Shown: positions 40,512 to 50,470 of the stretch, in pieces
Layout: the number at the start of each line of letters is the position of its first letter
How positions within the stretch are numbered: position 1 is the stretch's first letter
Assembly: GCF_007830495.1 (NCBI RefSeq)
Contig: NZ_VLKW01000002.1
Span: 580,270 to 644,269, forward strand
Length of the DNA: 64,000 nt
Reading direction: 5' to 3'
Origin: Pseudoduganella flava
GTDB taxonomy: Bacteria > Pseudomonadota > Gammaproteobacteria > Burkholderiales > Burkholderiaceae_D
Notes under the pieces: generated by a model
Told to the model about the DNA's origin: nothing
Database searches by the model: none
Seen by the model: the letters and a program-made list of their open reading frames with translations, nothing else
Translations under genes and position numbers: made by a program

Positions 40512-43500
40512 TCAAGGCGGCGATGCCGCCGGCGGAGCGGGGGATGCCGCGGTCGCTGGGAACGCCCGCTTGTACAAGGCGGCGCACAGCGCCTCGACGC
40601 GCTGCTTGCCTTCCAGTCCCGCGGCGGCGCTTGCGATGTCGCGCAGCGCGGTGAGCGTCGCGTGGCGGCCCAGTGCGCGGTAGCTCTCGAACTGGCTCTC
40701 GTCGAAGAACTGGTCCGCGGTGCTCTGGTGCGGAAACTCCGGGTGCAGCTTGCTGTAGTTGAGCACGTCCGCGTTCTCGCCGCCGATGATCGTCGGCTTG
40801 ATGTACAGCAGGATGCCGTCGGCGCAGGGGCCGTCCGCCTGGCTGTAGCGCACCCGGCCCGTCACGAAGCAGACGCCTGCCTTGGTGTCGTCCTTGCTGT
40901 CGGCCTCCAGCGCGCGGATCTTGCTGGCATCCAGGTCGATCGGCACGTTGAAGTCCGTCACGCACTTGCGGATCGCATTGCCGAGGTCTTCGAAGCGGTT
41001 GCCCTTGTCCGCGCTGGCGTCGATGGCGACGATCAGCCGGCAGCGCCGCCTGACCAGCTCGTAGATCCCCAGGTTTTCAAAGTGGCCGCCGTCGGACAGG
41101 TACAGGAATCGCGCGGTCGCGTCGGTGAGCCCCAGCAGCTCGGCCATGATGCTGAACAGGCCGAAGCGCGGCGCGGGCCTTTTCCATACGTTGTGCCGCA
41201 TCGGATTGGGCGACCAGCGCCCCAGGCGCAGGTTGAACAGCGTCATCAGGAATGACAGCGGCGGCGACGAGTGGTAGCCCATGTTCGGGCTGGCCGCCGC
41301 GCCCGATACCGCCACGGCGGTGCCCAGCATGACGCCGGCGTCGTTGTCGCGCAGCCAGGACTCCTGCGACGCATACATGGCGGTGGGGCGGTATGCGCCG
41401 CGCAGCTGCGGCCGCACGCCTTCGCTGCCGGGCAGGCGCGGCAGTTCGAAGCCCGTAAAGGCGGGCGAAAACAGGAAATTGCCGGCCTTGCGCTGCTGCC
41501 ACGCCAGCTCTTTGCCGCCCACCAGGTTGATCGCGGCGTTGACCAGATGGTACGGCCGCTGCAGCCTGCCCGCGCCGGGGCCGGGCGCCTGCTGCGCCAG
41601 CATGTCCGCCAGCGGCGGGTCGTCCTGTGCGTCGAACCCGGTGAACGGATGGGGCGCGCGGTGCGGCGTGCTGGCGCCGAAATACGCCCGTACCAGCCGC
41701 AGCCGGTACATCATGTACAACGAGAACTTGTTGACGTCGACGCGCCAGGACAGCACGAGGCCGATGCCAAGGAAGCACAGCAGCAGCGTGCCGGCGGCCA
41801 TCGGCGGGCCGGGGCACCACACCGTATAGCCGCGCAGTGAAGGGTCGCGTGGCCCGGCCAGGCACGCGCGCAGGGTGCTGCTGCAGGCGGTGTAGCGCTC
41901 CAGGAGCTCCGCCAGCGGTTGCGCCGGCGGCGGGGCGGGCTTGCACGGGTCCTTCTGTGGGCACGCAACCGGCTGCGCGCCCAGCGGCACGGGTAGCGGC
42001 GTGTTCGATGCCACGGGGGCGACGAGCGCCTGCAGTGCCGTCGTCAGCGTGGCGATCGCCAGCACGCTGAACGCATACGGTGCGATCAGCGCCACCAGTT
42101 CCTTGCTGCGCACGGGTTGCGCCGAGCCCGTCGACTTGCTGCTGCCCGCCTTCAGCCCCAGCAGGGTCAGCAGTGACGTCAATGCGCCCGTGATCGCCGT
42201 GGTGGTGACGTAGTTGGTCCAGGCCCAGTCGAGCAACGGGGGCAGGTAGAACGTGCAGCCGAACAGGAACAGCCACGCGGCGGCGCAGATCACGGTCCAG
42301 GCGGCCTGGCGTGCCCACCATTCTCGGCTGGCGTCGCTGTACAGCCTGCCGACGAGGCCGATCATCAGCGTGATCGAGATGCCGAACAGTCCCAGCAGGA
42401 TCGGCATGCCGAAGGTCAGGACGCGAACCGCGTTGGCGTGCGTCGTGCCGCTGGCGAACACGATCAGCTGGATCAGCAGCAGCGTGCCGACAGCCAGCGC
42501 CACCATGGCACAGATCAGGTGCGTCAATCCCATCAGGAAAACCGCTTGCAGGCGCCGCAGCAGCGGCCCGTCGCCGCCCGGGGCGGACGATGGCCCGGCA
42601 TCGCGCCAGTTGAGGATTTGCGCGACGGTCCAGCCCGTTGCCCAGGCCAGGAAATAGCAGACGCCCGGCGCGAGCAGCACCGCGTAGTGCCACGTATCCG
42701 GTATCTCTCCCCGCGTCCAGAACGCGTTGATGTCCGGTGCGACCTGCGACAGCGCGAGGCTGCCGAAGACGCCCGCCGCGACCAGCGGCAGGCACACGCC
42801 GCAAACCACCGCCAGCTGGCCTTGCAGGCCGACGCCGCGCCACGGGCGCGGATCGCGGCGCGAGATGCCGAACGCGATGCAGCCCACCGCGACAAGGAAG
42901 CACGCCGCCGCGGCCAGCCCCAATGTGCCGCTGCGCTCGTCGACCAGCGGCACGACGCACTGCAGGATGACGCGCGGCACAAGGAACAGCAGCGCGAGCC
43001 AGGCCACCAGCGTGGCCATGTTGAGCAGCGTGTTGCGCAGGTAGGTGCAGATCAGCGTCCACGTGTCGACGCTGAACATGCCGGTGCGCGGCGTCAGGTA
43101 GTTGCTGTAGCGGCGCAGGAACTGGACGGGGCGGGGCTCCGTCAAGGGCGGCTCCGGCGCGGCCGGCTGTTGCTGGTTGTCGGGTGCCAGCTCGGGGTGG
43201 CCCGCTGTCAACGCGCTTTCGACGCTGCCCACGTCGCCATGCTGGTGGTGGATCCACTTCGACAGCCAGCCGCCGATATAGCCGCCGCCGGACACGGTGG
43301 ACAGGTAGTCGAAGTCGTGCAGCAGCTTCAGCTCGGCGAGAGCCTGGACGACGCCCAGGTTGAACGTGGCGCTGCGGATGCCGCCGCCGGAGAACGCCAG
43401 CGCCGTCAGCCTGGCGTCGTGCGCTTCCCGGTACACCTTGTCGAGGTCCGCCGGCTTCGTCGCGGGCGGAATGGCGCCCGCCAGCGCGTCCAGCTCGAAG

Positions 43501-43697
43501 CGGAAGACTTCGCTGAACGTGTTGCCGGCCTGCTCCGTCAGCGATTGCCACGGATGCGTGGCCTGGCAGTCGAAGTGCCGGCAGAACTGCGCGAAGCCGT
43601 GCTCGAGCCCCTTGCTGCAGTCGATGCCGAGGTGTTCCAGCTTGCGCCGGATGTCCATGCGCTGGCCGTCGGATGTGGGTAGCACGTAGTCGGGCAT
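40512..43697 (-). CDS. patatin-like phospholipase with multiple membrane helices
   Basis: A 1061-residue protein. The N-terminal patatin part has the oxyanion loop SGGGIRSATFNLG (104-109) and the likely nucleophile Ser136 in STVSGGGYIGGW. A long middle region (about 215-680) holds some eight to ten hydrophobic helices, and the patatin fold resumes with the dyad Asp869 in SDGGHFENLGIYEL. The membrane block is thus inserted within the lipase domain. It presumably hydrolyses membrane lipids. The ATG has GGAG six bases upstream. It stands alone; the neighbour proX converges. Confidence 0.85.
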   Translation of the reverse strand: MPDYVLPTSDGQRMDIRRKLEHLGIDCSKGLEHGFAQFCRHFDCQATHPWQSLTEQAGNTFSEVFRFELDALAGAIPPATKPADLDKVYREAHDARLTALAFSGGGIRSATFNLGVVQALAELKLLHDFDYLSTVSGGGYIGGWLSKWIHHQHGDVGSVESALTAGHPELAPDNQQQPAAPEPPLTEPRPVQFLRRYSNYLTPRTGMFSVDTWTLICTYLRNTLLNMATLVAWLALLFLVPRVILQCVVPLVDERSGTLGLAAAACFLVAVGCIAFGISRRDPRPWRGVGLQGQLAVVCGVCLPLVAAGVFGSLALSQVAPDINAFWTRGEIPDTWHYAVLLAPGVCYFLAWATGWTVAQILNWRDAGPSSAPGGDGPLLRRLQAVFLMGLTHLICAMVALAVGTLLLIQLIVFASGTTHANAVRVLTFGMPILLGLFGISITLMIGLVGRLYSDASREWWARQAAWTVICAAAWLFLFGCTFYLPPLLDWAWTNYVTTTAITGALTSLLTLLGLKAGSSKSTGSAQPVRSKELVALIAPYAFSVLAIATLTTALQALVAPVASNTPLPVPLGAQPVACPQKDPCKPAPPPAQPLAELLERYTACSSTLRACLAGPRDPSLRGYTVWCPGPPMAAGTLLLCFLGIGLVLSWRVDVNKFSLYMMYRLRLVRAYFGASTPHRAPHPFTGFDAQDDPPLADMLAQQAPGPGAGRLQRPYHLVNAAINLVGGKELAWQQRKAGNFLFSPAFTGFELPRLPGSEGVRPQLRGAYRPTAMYASQESWLRDNDAGVMLGTAVAVSGAAASPNMGYHSSPPLSFLMTLFNLRLGRWSPNPMRHNVWKRPAPRFGLFSIMAELLGLTDATARFLYLSDGGHFENLGIYELVRRRCRLIVAIDASADKGNRFEDLGNAIRKCVTDFNVPIDLDASKIRALEADSKDDTKAGVCFVTGRVRYSQADGPCADGILLYIKPTIIGGENADVLNYSKLHPEFPHQSTADQFFDESQFESYRALGRHATLTALRDIASAAAGLEGKQRVEALCAALYKRAFPATAASPAPPAASPP

Positions 43698-44133
43698 GAT
43701 CGCTCCACCGCAAGCGGTGCGGCACGGCGGGGCGCACGCAGCCCCGGCGCGGCGTCACCGCAACCAGACCGGAAAGGTCCGCACGCGCGGACCGGGAAGG
43801 GAAGTCCTGCAGGCGGCCGGCGTCAACTCGGCGGATGCTGGCACAGGTCGCGCGGCGGCCGCGCCATGCCGACGGGTGCGCAAGGCTCGCCGACGAGCTG
43901 GCGCAGGGCGGGGCGCGTTGCGGATCCACTGCTCATGTCAGCCTCCAGCGGCTGCGGGACGGGTGCTCCGGCTGCAATCTGGCCGGACCGTGATGTCGCC
44001 GGCGGTTTACGCGAAATCTGGCGACGTATAAAAAATCTTACACATATTGGCCGGAGCGTCGCCGCCCCGCCGCCTGGCTAGCGAAAAGATAATCAGCTTT
44101 TACAACACTTGCAGCATGCTTGCGAGGCGCGCT
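43698..44133. other. gene-free stretch
   Basis: 436 bases between the patatin-like gene's start and the ricin-type lectin gene's stop. The first part is the patatin promoter region, and an AT-rich patch (TATAAAAAATCTTACACATA near 44029) stands out. No gene or T-tailed terminator was found. Confidence 0.45.
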
Positions 44134-44691
44134 TCAACCGCGCAGCTTGAGCCGGATGATCCAGCGCCGCGACGTATCCGCGTCGCAGTTGTACTGCACA
44201 CCCTGCAGGTTGTTCTCGGGCGAGGTGCCGCCGGCGATCGTCAGGCACTTGTTCGTCTGCACGTTGCGCAGCTGGTGGATGCCGGTGCCCGTCACGTCGC
44301 TGATGCGCCACGTTCGCGAAGGATGGGTATCGCAGTCGTACTGCAGCGCGCGCACATTGTTGTCCGTGCTGACGCCGCCCGCGATCGTCAGGCACTTCCC
44401 GGTCTGCACGTTGACGACCTGGTAGATACCGCTGCGCATTTCGCGCAGCGTCCAGCGGCGCGATGGGTCGGCGTCGCAATCGTACTGCACCGCATCGACG
44501 TTGTTGTCCGTGCTGACGCCACCGGCGATCGTCATGCATTTCGCCGTCTTCGCGTTGACCAGCATGACTTCGGCGCCGATCTGCTCGGCGGCAGCGGGCA
44601 GCGGCAGCGCGGCAAGTGACGCCAGCAGTGCGGCACAGGTGGCCGCGCCACGGCGCAGCCTACGTTTTCTCGATGAGTGGCAGACGTTCAT
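44134..44691 (-). CDS. secreted ricin-type beta-trefoil lectin
   Basis: A 185-residue protein. A basic start and hydrophobic stretch (AATCAALLASLAALPLPAAAEQ) form a signal peptide. The mature part is one beta-trefoil built from three near-identical units: KCMTIAGGVSTDNNVDAVQYDCD, KCLTIAGGVSTDNNVRALQYDCD and KCLTIAGGTSPENNLQGVQYNCD, each followed by RRW or RTW. This is the RICIN/CBM13 pattern, usually sugar-binding. No catalytic domain is attached. AGGAG lies seven bases before the ATG; an upstream in-frame start (44739) was rejected. Confidence 0.9.
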   Translation of the reverse strand: MNVCHSSRKRRLRRGAATCAALLASLAALPLPAAAEQIGAEVMLVNAKTAKCMTIAGGVSTDNNVDAVQYDCDADPSRRWTLREMRSGIYQVVNVQTGKCLTIAGGVSTDNNVRALQYDCDTHPSRTWRISDVTGTGIHQLRNVQTNKCLTIAGGTSPENNLQGVQYNCDADTSRRWIIRLKLRG

Positions 44692-44843
44692 GCGGATCTC
44701 CTTTTTCGGCGCCATCGCGGGTGTGGCTGGCACGTGCAATAGTGCGCCGATGGTGGCGCCGCTGCTGTCACCAGTTGTCGCGGATCTGTATGGCCGTTGT
44801 AGCGGCGCCCGGCCGCACCAGCCGCGGGGGCTGGCGCGCGGTG

Positions 44844-46457
44844 CTACCTTGCCAGTTGCGGCAACGAACGCGGGGCCTCCCGCGGTGAGGGGGCGCCGGC
44901 CGGGCCGGCCGGCAGGGTGAACACGCGCACCGTGCCGGCAAGGACGCCCGTCTGTTCTTCCAGCGAGCCCGCGGCGGCGGCGGCCTGCTCGACCAGGGCG
45001 GCGTTTTGCTGGGTGGTGTTGTCCATCTGCGTGATCGCGCTGTTGACTTGTTCGATGCCCGCCTGCTGCTCGTTGGTCGCGGCGGTGATGTGCCCGATGA
45101 GCTGGCTTACTTGCTGCACGCTGCCGACCAGTTGGCGCACGGTGCCGACGGCGTCGTCGACGAGCCGGCTGCCAGCGTGCACGTCCTCGACCGAGGTATT
45201 GATCAGCTGCCCGATTTCCTTGGCGGCGCTGGCCGCACGGTGTGCCAGCGCGCGCACTTCGCCCGCCACGACGGCGAATCCGCGGCCCTGTTCCCCGGCG
45301 CGCGCCGCTTCCACCGCCGCGTTCAGCGCGAGGATATTGGTCTGGAACGCGATGCTGTCGATGACGGCGACGATATCGGCGACGCGTGCCGACGAGTCGT
45401 TGATGCGCCGCATCGTCTCCGCGACCTGCTCGATCATCTCGCCGCCCCGTTGGGCCTGGCCGCTCGCGGCCAGCGCCTGGTCGTTGGCGGCGCGCGCGCT
45501 GTCGGCGTTTGTCCTGACGGTGGACGTCAGTTCCTCCATCGACGATGCCGTCTCTTCCAGCGAGCCCGCCTGCTGTTCGGTGCGCGACGAAAGGTCGAGG
45601 TTGCCGGACGCGATCTCGGCCGCCGCCGTGGCGATCGTCCCGGTGCTGTCGCGCACCTTGCCGACGATGTTGACGAGGGACTGGTTCATGTCGCGCAGCG
45701 CCTTCAGCAGCGCGCCAATTTCATCGTTGGAGCGACTATCGATGTCGCCCGTCAGGTCGCCGCGCGCGACCCGCTCGGCGATCGCGACCGCCTCGCCGAG
45801 CGGCCGTGTGATGTTCCCGGCGATCCACCAGGCGATCAGCCCGGCGAGCAGCGCCGCGAGCAAGCCGCCGATGGCCAGGACCGCCTCCGTGCGCCTTTGC
45901 AATGCGGCCGCCCGCGCGGCGCGCTCTTTCAGCAGCACTTCCTCCGCGTCCATCACTGCAGCGATCCGGGCGCGCATCGCGTCCATGCCGGCCTTGCCTT
46001 TGCCGGCCCGCTCCAGCACGAGCACATCGTCGATGCTGGCGGTACCGGCGACGACCTGGCGGCGTAATGCGATCGCCGGCTGGATCGCCTGCCCCAGCCA
46101 GTCCTGCTCGGCGCGTGCGATCTCATCGAGCTTGCCTTGCTGCGACGGGTTGTCGGCGGTGAGGCTGCGGATCGCCGCAAGGTGGCTGCCGAATGCGGCA
46201 GTGCCGGCGTTCAGCGGCTCGAGCGAAGCCTCGTTGCCCGACAACGAGAAGCCGCGCTGGCCGGTCTCGATATTGATGAGGCTTTCCAGCAGCATGCGCG
46301 CTTCGCCGATCACTTGATAGGTGTGCACATTCATGTCGTTGGCCGCATTGAGCGTGCCGACGTTGCGATACGCGGTACCGACCAGCAGCAGTAACGCTCC
46401 CACGATCGCGGCGAATGCCGCGTACAGTCGTGCGCCGATTTTCCAGTTGTTCAACAT
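44844..46457 (-). CDS. methyl-accepting chemotaxis protein
   Basis: A 537-residue chemoreceptor of the Tar/Tsr type. A first membrane helix ([20 protein letters not shown]) is followed by a four-helix periplasmic sensor (about 32-190), a second helix ([23 protein letters not shown]), HAMP ([20 protein letters not shown]) and a signalling coiled coil. The conserved tip reads [32 protein letters not shown]. It is a stand-alone receptor with no che genes nearby. The ATG at 46457 starts just before the first helix. Confidence 0.95.
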   Translation of the reverse strand: MLNNWKIGARLYAAFAAIVGALLLLVGTAYRNVGTLNAANDMNVHTYQVIGEARMLLESLINIETGQRGFSLSGNEASLEPLNAGTAAFGSHLAAIRSLTADNPSQQGKLDEIARAEQDWLGQAIQPAIALRRQVVAGTASIDDVLVLERAGKGKAGMDAMRARIAAVMDAEEVLLKERAARAAALQRRTEAVLAIGGLLAALLAGLIAWWIAGNITRPLGEAVAIAERVARGDLTGDIDSRSNDEIGALLKALRDMNQSLVNIVGKVRDSTGTIATAAAEIASGNLDLSSRTEQQAGSLEETASSMEELTSTVRTNADSARAANDQALAASGQAQRGGEMIEQVAETMRRINDSSARVADIVAVIDSIAFQTNILALNAAVEAARAGEQGRGFAVVAGEVRALAHRAASAAKEIGQLINTSVEDVHAGSRLVDDAVGTVRQLVGSVQQVSQLIGHITAATNEQQAGIEQVNSAITQMDNTTQQNAALVEQAAAAAGSLEEQTGVLAGTVRVFTLPAGPAGAPSPREAPRSLPQLAR

Positions 46458-46810
46458 GAGCCCCCCCGGACGACATAGCGGGCATCGTAGCGAGCTTTGA
46501 CGGAGGAAGGCGCCCGCTATTGCGCGGCCGTGACTGGCGTTTTGGAAGCCGCCCCGATGCCTGCCGGGCCGCGGCGGCCCATCCCCGGTCATCGGCCGGT
46601 ATCGATCAGCAGGTATAATCCTGCACCTGTCGCCTTTCCCTCGAAGCGGCCGGCGTCCAAAGCCCCGCTGCAAAGGTAACGCCCGCCGGGCGGGACCAGG
46701 CCGTGTCCACGCGATCCGCCACCCCGACCCGATGCGTTTCCATGCGGCGGGGCTTTCGTAATTCCGCGCGCAGCGCATTGTTTTCATCAGCACCCATTTG
46801 GAACTCCACC
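46458..46810 (+). other. promoter and possibly structured leader of OsmC-YcaO gene
   Basis: 353 bases between the divergent chemoreceptor and the OsmC-YcaO gene. A TATAAT (46614-46619) is the likely -10. Downstream, AAAGCCCCGC (46659-46668) pairs perfectly with GCGGGGCTTT (46747-46756), enclosing a GC-rich hairpin (CCCGCC-GG-GCGGG near 46682-46694). That suggests a folded leader RNA. High GC makes chance pairing possible. Confidence 0.45.
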
Positions 46811-49006
46811 ATGGAAATCAAGGTCAACTTTCTCGATAAGCTGCGTCTCGAAGCCAAATTCGACGACTTCACGGTGATCGCCGACCAGCCCATCCGCTAC
46901 AAGGGCGACGGCTCGGCCCCCGGCCCGTTCGATTACTTCCTGGCGTCGTCGGCGCTGTGCGCCGCGTACTTCGTGAAGTTGTACTGCGATACCCGTGGCA
47001 TCCCCACCGAGAACATCCGGCTTTCGCAGAACAATATCGTCGACCCGGAAAACCGCTACCAGCAGACCTTCAAGATCCAGGTCGAGCTGCCGCCGGATAT
47101 CTCCGAGAAGGATCGCCAGGGCATCCTGCGCTCGATCGACCGCTGCACCGTGAAGAAGGTGGTGCAGACGGGCCCCGAGTTCGTCATCGAGGAAGTGGAG
47201 AACCTGGACGCCGACGCGCAGGCGCTCTTGACGTTGCAGCCGGGCGGCGGCGCCACCTACATCCCCGGCAAGGACCTGCCGCTGGAGCAAACCATCGCCA
47301 ACATGGCGGGCCTGCTGGCGGAGCTGGGCATCAAGATCGAGATCGCGTCGTGGCGCAATATCGTGCCGAACGTCTGGTCGCTGCACATCCGCGACGCGCA
47401 TTCGCCGATGTGCTTCACCAACGGCAAGGGCGCGACGAAGGAAAGCGCGCTGGCTTCCGCGCTGGGCGAGTACATCGAGCGCATCAACGCGAACCACTTC
47501 TATGCGGGCGTATTCTGGGGCGAGGACATCGCCAACGCGCCGTTCGTGCACTACCCGAACGAGCGCTGGTTCCAGCCGGGCCCGAAGGACGCGCTGCCGG
47601 CCGGGATCCTCGACGAATACTGCCGCGAGATCTACGACCCGGACGGCGAGCTGCGTGGCTCGCACCTGATCGACACCAACTCCGGCAACACGGCGCGCGG
47701 GATCTGCTCGCTGCCATTCGTGCGGCAGTCCGATGGCGAGACGGTGTACTTCCCGTCCAACCTTGTCGAGAACCTGTACGCCAGTAACGGCATGAGCGCC
47801 GGGAACACGCTGGCCGAAGCGCAGGTGCAGTGCCTGTCCGAGATCTTCGAACGGGCCGTCAAGCGCGAGATCATCGAGGGCGAGCTGGCGCTGCCGGACG
47901 TGCCGGCCGACGTGCTGGCGAAGTACCCAGGCATCCTGGCCGGCATCCGCGGCCTTGAAGAGCAGGGCTTCCCCGTGCTCGTGAAGGATGCGTCGCTGGG
48001 CGGCGCCTACCCGGTGATGTGCGTGACGTTGATGAACCCGCGCACCGGCGGCGTGTTCGCGTCGTTCGGCGCCCACCCGCGCTTCGAGGTGGCACTGGAG
48101 CGCAGCCTGACGGAACTGCTGCAGGGCCGCAGCTTCGAAGGCTTGAACGACCTGCCGCCGCCGACGTTCGCCAGCAATGCCGTGACGGAGCCGAACAACT
48201 TCGTCGAACACTTCATCGATTCCTCCGGCGTCGTGTCGTGGCGCTTCTTCAGCGCGAAAGCCGATCACGAGTTCGTCGAGTGGGACTTCTCCGGCCACGG
48301 CGAAGACTCCAACGCGCAGGAAGCGGCCACGTTGCTTGGCCTTCTGGCCGACGCGGGCAAGGAAGTCTACATGGCCGTGTACGACCAGCTGGGCGCCACG
48401 GCGTGCCGCATCCTGGTGCCCGGCTACTCGGAGATCTACCCGGTCGAGGACCTCGTATGGGACAACACGAACAAGTCGCTGCTGTTCCGCGAAGACATCC
48501 TGAACCTGCACCGCCTGGACGACGACGCGCTCGCGGACCTGCTGGATCGCCTCGAGAACAACGAGCTCGATGAATACTCGGACATCGCCACGCTGATCGG
48601 CATCGAGTTCGACGAGAACACGGAATGGGGCCAGCTGACGGTGCTCGAACTGAAGCTGCTGATCCACCTGGCGCTGGGCCAGTTCGAGGACGCGCACGAT
48701 CTCGTCGGCGCCTTCCTGCAGTACAACGACAACACCGCCGAGCGCCGCCTGTTCTACCGGGCGATGGATGCCGTGCTGGAGGTGGAGCTCGACGACGAGC
48801 TGGAGATGGACGACTACGTGGTCAACTTCCGCCGCCTGTATGGCGACGCGCGGATGGACGCGGCGCTGGGTTCGATCGACGGCACCGTGCGCTTTTATGG
48901 CCTGACGCCGACGAGCATGAAGCTGGAAGGCCTGGACCGTCACGCGCGCCTGCTCGACAGCTACCGCAAACTGCACGCGGCGCGCGCCCGCGCGGCCAAC
49001 GCATAA
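46811..49006 (+). CDS. OsmC-YcaO fusion protein
   Basis: A 731-residue two-domain protein. Residues 1-140 are OsmC-like ([35 protein letters not shown]), with the catalytic-type cysteine in the second Cys position. Residues about 155-731 are a YcaO cyclodehydratase-type domain with the ATP site ([49 protein letters not shown]). YcaO in E. coli is linked to RimO-dependent methylthiolation of ribosomal protein S12. OsmC-YcaO fusions are a known conserved architecture, but their role is unclear. A 75-residue gene follows 11 bases downstream. The N-terminus of the ATG frame at 46811 is the OsmC start. Confidence 0.93.
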   Translation: MEIKVNFLDKLRLEAKFDDFTVIADQPIRYKGDGSAPGPFDYFLASSALCAAYFVKLYCDTRGIPTENIRLSQNNIVDPENRYQQTFKIQVELPPDISEKDRQGILRSIDRCTVKKVVQTGPEFVIEEVENLDADAQALLTLQPGGGATYIPGKDLPLEQTIANMAGLLAELGIKIEIASWRNIVPNVWSLHIRDAHSPMCFTNGKGATKESALASALGEYIERINANHFYAGVFWGEDIANAPFVHYPNERWFQPGPKDALPAGILDEYCREIYDPDGELRGSHLIDTNSGNTARGICSLPFVRQSDGETVYFPSNLVENLYASNGMSAGNTLAEAQVQCLSEIFERAVKREIIEGELALPDVPADVLAKYPGILAGIRGLEEQGFPVLVKDASLGGAYPVMCVTLMNPRTGGVFASFGAHPRFEVALERSLTELLQGRSFEGLNDLPPPTFASNAVTEPNNFVEHFIDSSGVVSWRFFSAKADHEFVEWDFSGHGEDSNAQEAATLLGLLADAGKEVYMAVYDQLGATACRILVPGYSEIYPVEDLVWDNTNKSLLFREDILNLHRLDDDALADLLDRLENNELDEYSDIATLIGIEFDENTEWGQLTVLELKLLIHLALGQFEDAHDLVGAFLQYNDNTAERRLFYRAMDAVLEVELDDELEMDDYVVNFRRLYGDARMDAALGSIDGTVRFYGLTPTSMKLEGLDRHARLLDSYRKLHAARARAANA

Positions 49007-49017
49007 GGAGACCAGTC

Positions 49018-49245
49018 ATGACCATTTTCGCGAAACCCGTGTTCGACGCCACCGTCGTCTACCAGGGCCAGGAACTCTTCAAGGGCCAGGGTGCCGCCAG
49101 TATGTGGGCGGAGAAGGTGGCCGCCGAGATCGAGAGTCCCGTCACCGTCGAGAAGATCGGTACCGGGTGGGCGTTGTGCGGCACGGTTGATGGCGTCGAG
49201 GTCAAGTGGGGCATCCTTGGGCAGCGGTTGAAGCGGCTCGACTGA
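49018..49245 (+). CDS. small conserved-looking partner of OsmC-YcaO
   Basis: A 75-residue protein, MTIFAKPVFDATVVYQGQEL, ending GVEVKWGILGQRLKRLD. It has no signal or membrane segment. AAGGAGA lies upstream of the ATG, and it starts 11 bases after the OsmC-YcaO stop, so it is surely co-transcribed. I do not recognise the family; the tight linkage suggests it helps the YcaO protein. Confidence 0.7.
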   Translation: MTIFAKPVFDATVVYQGQELFKGQGAASMWAEKVAAEIESPVTVEKIGTGWALCGTVDGVEVKWGILGQRLKRLD

Positions 49246-49343
49246 GTTCACCGGGCCGGCGCGCGCGCAAGCCGCCGGCCATTCCACCTGGCGCGCATCG
49301 CCCGCGGCCACGGCTGAAGTGCTACCTCCTTGCTAACTTTTTG

Positions 49344-49372
49344 TTGACGAGCACCGCCGAAACCCCTATCCT
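49344..49372 (+). promoter_or_regulatory. sigma-70 promoter of the fructan locus
   Basis: TTGACG (49344-49349), 17 bases, TATCCT (49367-49372). The start of transcription would fall at about 49379, just before the LacI-type operator at 49382. Confidence 0.65.
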
Positions 49373-49381
49373 CATCAAAAA

Positions 49382-49396
49382 TGACAACGTTGGACA
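49382..49396. promoter_or_regulatory. LacI-type operator 1
   Basis: TGACAACGTTGGACA, an imperfect palindrome around AACGTT, sits right at the predicted start of transcription of the regulator and importer operon. The same word occurs at 59097 and, with one change, at 54650. Confidence 0.75.
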
Positions 49397-49441
49397 TTTT
49401 CGCGGAACAGCGCGATTCTGGTCCTGTGCAGAGGAGACAGC

Positions 49442-50470
49442 GTGGCAACGATTCACGACGTGGCTGAGAAGGCCGGCGTGTCGATCAAGACGGTTTCGCG
49501 GGTACTGAACGGCGCGACCGAGGTATCGGAAAAAACCCGGGTGCGCATCGAGCAGGCCATGCGCGCGCTCGATTTCGCGCCATCGGCGGCGGCGCGGATG
49601 TTACGGGGCAAGCCCACGGGGCTTGTCGCCGTGATCGCCGAACAGTTGACGACCACCCCCGATTCAACCGAGATCATCAAGGGCATCCAGCTCGTGTGCG
49701 AAGAGCTGGGCAAGGTGCTGCTGATCGGCGAGACGGGCGGGCACGCGGCCGTGGCCGACCGCCTCGTCGCGGACATGCGCGAGCGCCGCGTCGAAGCGAT
49801 CCTGTTCGCGACGCCGTTCCACCGCCAGGTGACCCTGGAGCCGATGCTCGGCAACACGCCCGTCGCGCTGGCCAACTGCTTCGAGGCCCAGGCGCGCTAC
49901 ACGCAGGTGGTGCCGGACGACGAAGGGGGCGGCCATGCCGCCGCACGCATCGTGCTCGACGCCGGCCATCGCCACATCGCGTTCCTGCAGCTGATCCCCG
50001 GCATGGTCGCGACGACCTTGCGTTTGCACGGCTTCGAGCGGGCGTTGCGTGAACGCGGCGTTGCCGTCAATCCCGCGTGGCTGCTGCACGGCGCGGTGGC
50101 GGGCGAGGCGGACGAGTTCGCGCATCTTGAAGAAGCGGTCGATCGCCTGTTCGCCGGTCCCGAGCGGCCGACCGCGATCCTGTGCGGTAACGACAAGATG
50201 GCGATGCGCGTCATCTTCATCCTGCAGCGCCGCGGCATGCGCGTGCCGGCCGATGTCTCCGTCGTTGGCTACGACGATTTCCGCCTCATTTCCGAAGCGC
50301 TGGACCCAGGCCTGACGACGGTCGCGCTGCCGTATCGCGAGATCGGCGAGCTGTCCGGCCGCCATGCGCTGGCGCCGGCGGAAGAGGGTGCCGGCACCAT
50401 TCGCGTGCCGTGCGTGCCGGTGCTGCGCGGTACGGTAGCGGCGCCGCCTGCCGGACGGGGGAAACGATGA
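49442..50470 (+). CDS. LacI-family regulator of fructan/fructoside use
   Basis: A 342-residue LacI repressor. The HTH opens MATIHDVAEKAGVSIKTVSRVLNGATEVSEKTR, with hinge helix AARMLRG; the periplasmic-binding-protein-like domain ends with FRLISEALDPGLTTVALPYREIGE. The start is GTG with GAGGAGA upstream. The stop overlaps the binding protein's ATG, so regulator and importer are coupled. It likely binds the three TGACAACGTTGGACA-like sites in the locus and releases them on a fructose-containing sugar. Confidence 0.94.
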   Translation: MATIHDVAEKAGVSIKTVSRVLNGATEVSEKTRVRIEQAMRALDFAPSAAARMLRGKPTGLVAVIAEQLTTTPDSTEIIKGIQLVCEELGKVLLIGETGGHAAVADRLVADMRERRVEAILFATPFHRQVTLEPMLGNTPVALANCFEAQARYTQVVPDDEGGGHAAARIVLDAGHRHIAFLQLIPGMVATTLRLHGFERALRERGVAVNPAWLLHGAVAGEADEFAHLEEAVDRLFAGPERPTAILCGNDKMAMRVIFILQRRGMRVPADVSVVGYDDFRLISEALDPGLTTVALPYREIGELSGRHALAPAEEGAGTIRVPCVPVLRGTVAAPPAGRGKR

